Shown here in pieces: positions 63,332-64,000 of a DNA stretch of 64,000 bases (within the stretch, counting starts at the first letter, position 1; each line of letters starts with the position of its first letter). Below the pieces are notes generated by a model. That model was given only the letters and a program-made list of their open reading frames with translations, had not been told where the DNA came from and made no database searches. This stretch comes from Henriciella pelagia (GTDB lineage: Bacteria > Pseudomonadota > Alphaproteobacteria > Caulobacterales > Hyphomonadaceae), in NCBI RefSeq assembly GCF_002088945.1, contig NZ_NCSU01000007.1, forward strand, positions 124,001-188,000, given 5' to 3'. Both the position numbers and the translations under genes were made by a program.

Positions 63332-63562
63332 ATGAGCTTCAGCCGCTTCACTCGAACCAGCCATCGCTGGATTGCCGCGATCTTCATGGTGTGCGTGGTC
63401 GCAAACATTGTTACCAATATCACCGGAATTGGCGGAGAGACAGTCGCTCTGGCGGTTGGCCTTACGACGCTTGCGCCCCTGGTCTTGCTGATGGTCAGCG
63501 GGAGCTATCTATTTGTGCTGCCGTACATCCGAAGCGCTGGTGACAGCGGTAAACTGGAGTGA
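63332..63562 (+). CDS. Small two-span membrane protein
   Basis: The 76-residue protein has hydrophobic segments at about 14-34 and 42-62 and a charged C-terminus. AAGGAG is seven bases before the ATG at 63332. It belongs to the ArsR operon. Function unknown. Confidence 0.7.
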   Translation: MSFSRFTRTSHRWIAAIFMVCVVANIVTNITGIGGETVALAVGLTTLAPLVLLMVSGSYLFVLPYIRSAGDSGKLE

Positions 63563-63571
63563 GGCCCCACG

Positions 63572-63985
63572 ATGCGCACCGAAAAGCCCAAACTGCTTGC
63601 AGGCGGTAATCCGCAGATCCCCAAGGGATATGGCGACGCGCCAATCGAGGCGTATCTGAGCGCTGTTCCCGGATGGAAGCAGCAGGTCTGCAAGGCGCTG
63701 GACAGGATCATCTGCGAGACGGTGCCGGGCGTCGAAAAGGCGGTGAAGTGGAACACCCCGCTCTACGGCATGGAGAAGGACGTCTACTTCACCGGATACC
63801 ATTGCATGAAGGCCTATGTGAAAGTGTCCTTCTTCAAGGGCGCGCTGCTCGATCCACCGCCGCCGGAAACCTCCAAGGTCGAGAATGTCCGCTACTTCCA
63901 CATCCGGGAGGACGATCCGATTGATGAGGCGCAGCTCGCCGACTGGATGAAACAGGCCTCGAAACTACCCGGCGAGAAGATGTGA
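63572..63985 (+). CDS. DUF1801 (YdhG-like) protein
   Basis: The 137-residue protein has the DUF1801 pattern: WKQQVCKALDRIICETVPGVEKAVKWNTPLYG near 32 and VSFFKGALLDPP near 89. The family fold is known; the role is not. It follows the small membrane protein by nine bases in the same operon. Confidence 0.8.
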   Translation: MRTEKPKLLAGGNPQIPKGYGDAPIEAYLSAVPGWKQQVCKALDRIICETVPGVEKAVKWNTPLYGMEKDVYFTGYHCMKAYVKVSFFKGALLDPPPPETSKVENVRYFHIREDDPIDEAQLADWMKQASKLPGEKM

Positions 63986-64000
63986 CCTGATGAGTGCGGC

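Overview
The window is a G+C-rich, densely packed segment of a Gram-negative, probably aerobic and marine alphaproteobacterial chromosome. The gene types fit a Hyphomonadaceae-like bacterium: a TonB-dependent receptor with an oxidoreductase-rich neighbourhood, the sulfhydrylase MetZ, a long-form dCTP deaminase, a methylsuccinyl-CoA dehydrogenase, an ectoine hydroxylase and a PaaX-like regulator. This placement is an inference from gene content; no rRNA marker is present.

Region 1 (1-17.5 kb) is a surface-glycan and activated-donor cluster. It contains a cobalamin-binding radical SAM enzyme (running off the left edge), a fused GT42-like/GT4 glycosyltransferase, a 1086-residue methyltransferase / coiled-coil / phytanoyl-CoA-dioxygenase-like protein, another methyltransferase and a GT2 enzyme. 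With them are CysD and CysN-CysC (PAPS synthesis), KdsB (CMP-Kdo synthesis), a histidine phosphatase, a Gfo/Idh/MocA oxidoreductase, CysQ (PAP removal), MetK (SAM synthesis) and GalE. The set reads as machinery for a methylated, sulfated polysaccharide together with its own supply of SAM, PAPS and CMP-sugar. A 17-codon ORF overlaps the TTG start of metK.

Region 2 (17.6-43 kb) is mostly core and housekeeping: a TonB receptor, SelO, methylsuccinyl-CoA dehydrogenase, RDD, RraB-like and DUF2721 proteins, and rnpB on the minus strand with a dispersed palindrome in a variable helix. These are followed by a phosphatase-like protein, YihY, an AmpD-like amidase, ApaG, MetZ, Dcd, an N-acyl-D-amino-acid deacylase, an MFS transporter, a radical SAM/SPASM-like enzyme, EctD, a TRIC-type channel, a desaturase divergent from a PaaX-like regulator, an LRAT-like protein, an alpha/beta hydrolase and RlmB. 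Three convergent pairs share the tetranucleotide CTAG as both stop codons.

Region 3 (43-52 kb) holds tRNA-Tyr, tRNA-Gly and tRNA-Arg, a membrane EAL protein with a degenerate GGDEF domain, a TraB/GumN lipoprotein, and many small exported or poorly known proteins, two of them built from short internal repeats. One gene has its Shine-Dalgarno sequence buried in a perfect 10-bp stem.

Region 4 (52-57.7 kb) is the most accessory-looking part. A complete slyX and a 3'-truncated slyX copy flank a three-PLAT-domain exported protein and a REP-associated tyrosine transposase surrounded by REP palindromes, with another palindrome inserted in frame in the transposase gene. Just beyond is an orphan DndB-like DGQHR-domain protein without any dnd partners.

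Region 5 (57.7-64 kb) carries thiC under a TPP riboswitch, an arylamine N-acetyltransferase, a hotdog-fold protein, an unknown conserved protein, and an ArsR / SRPBCC / small membrane protein / DUF1801 operon with palindromic sites at its promoter.
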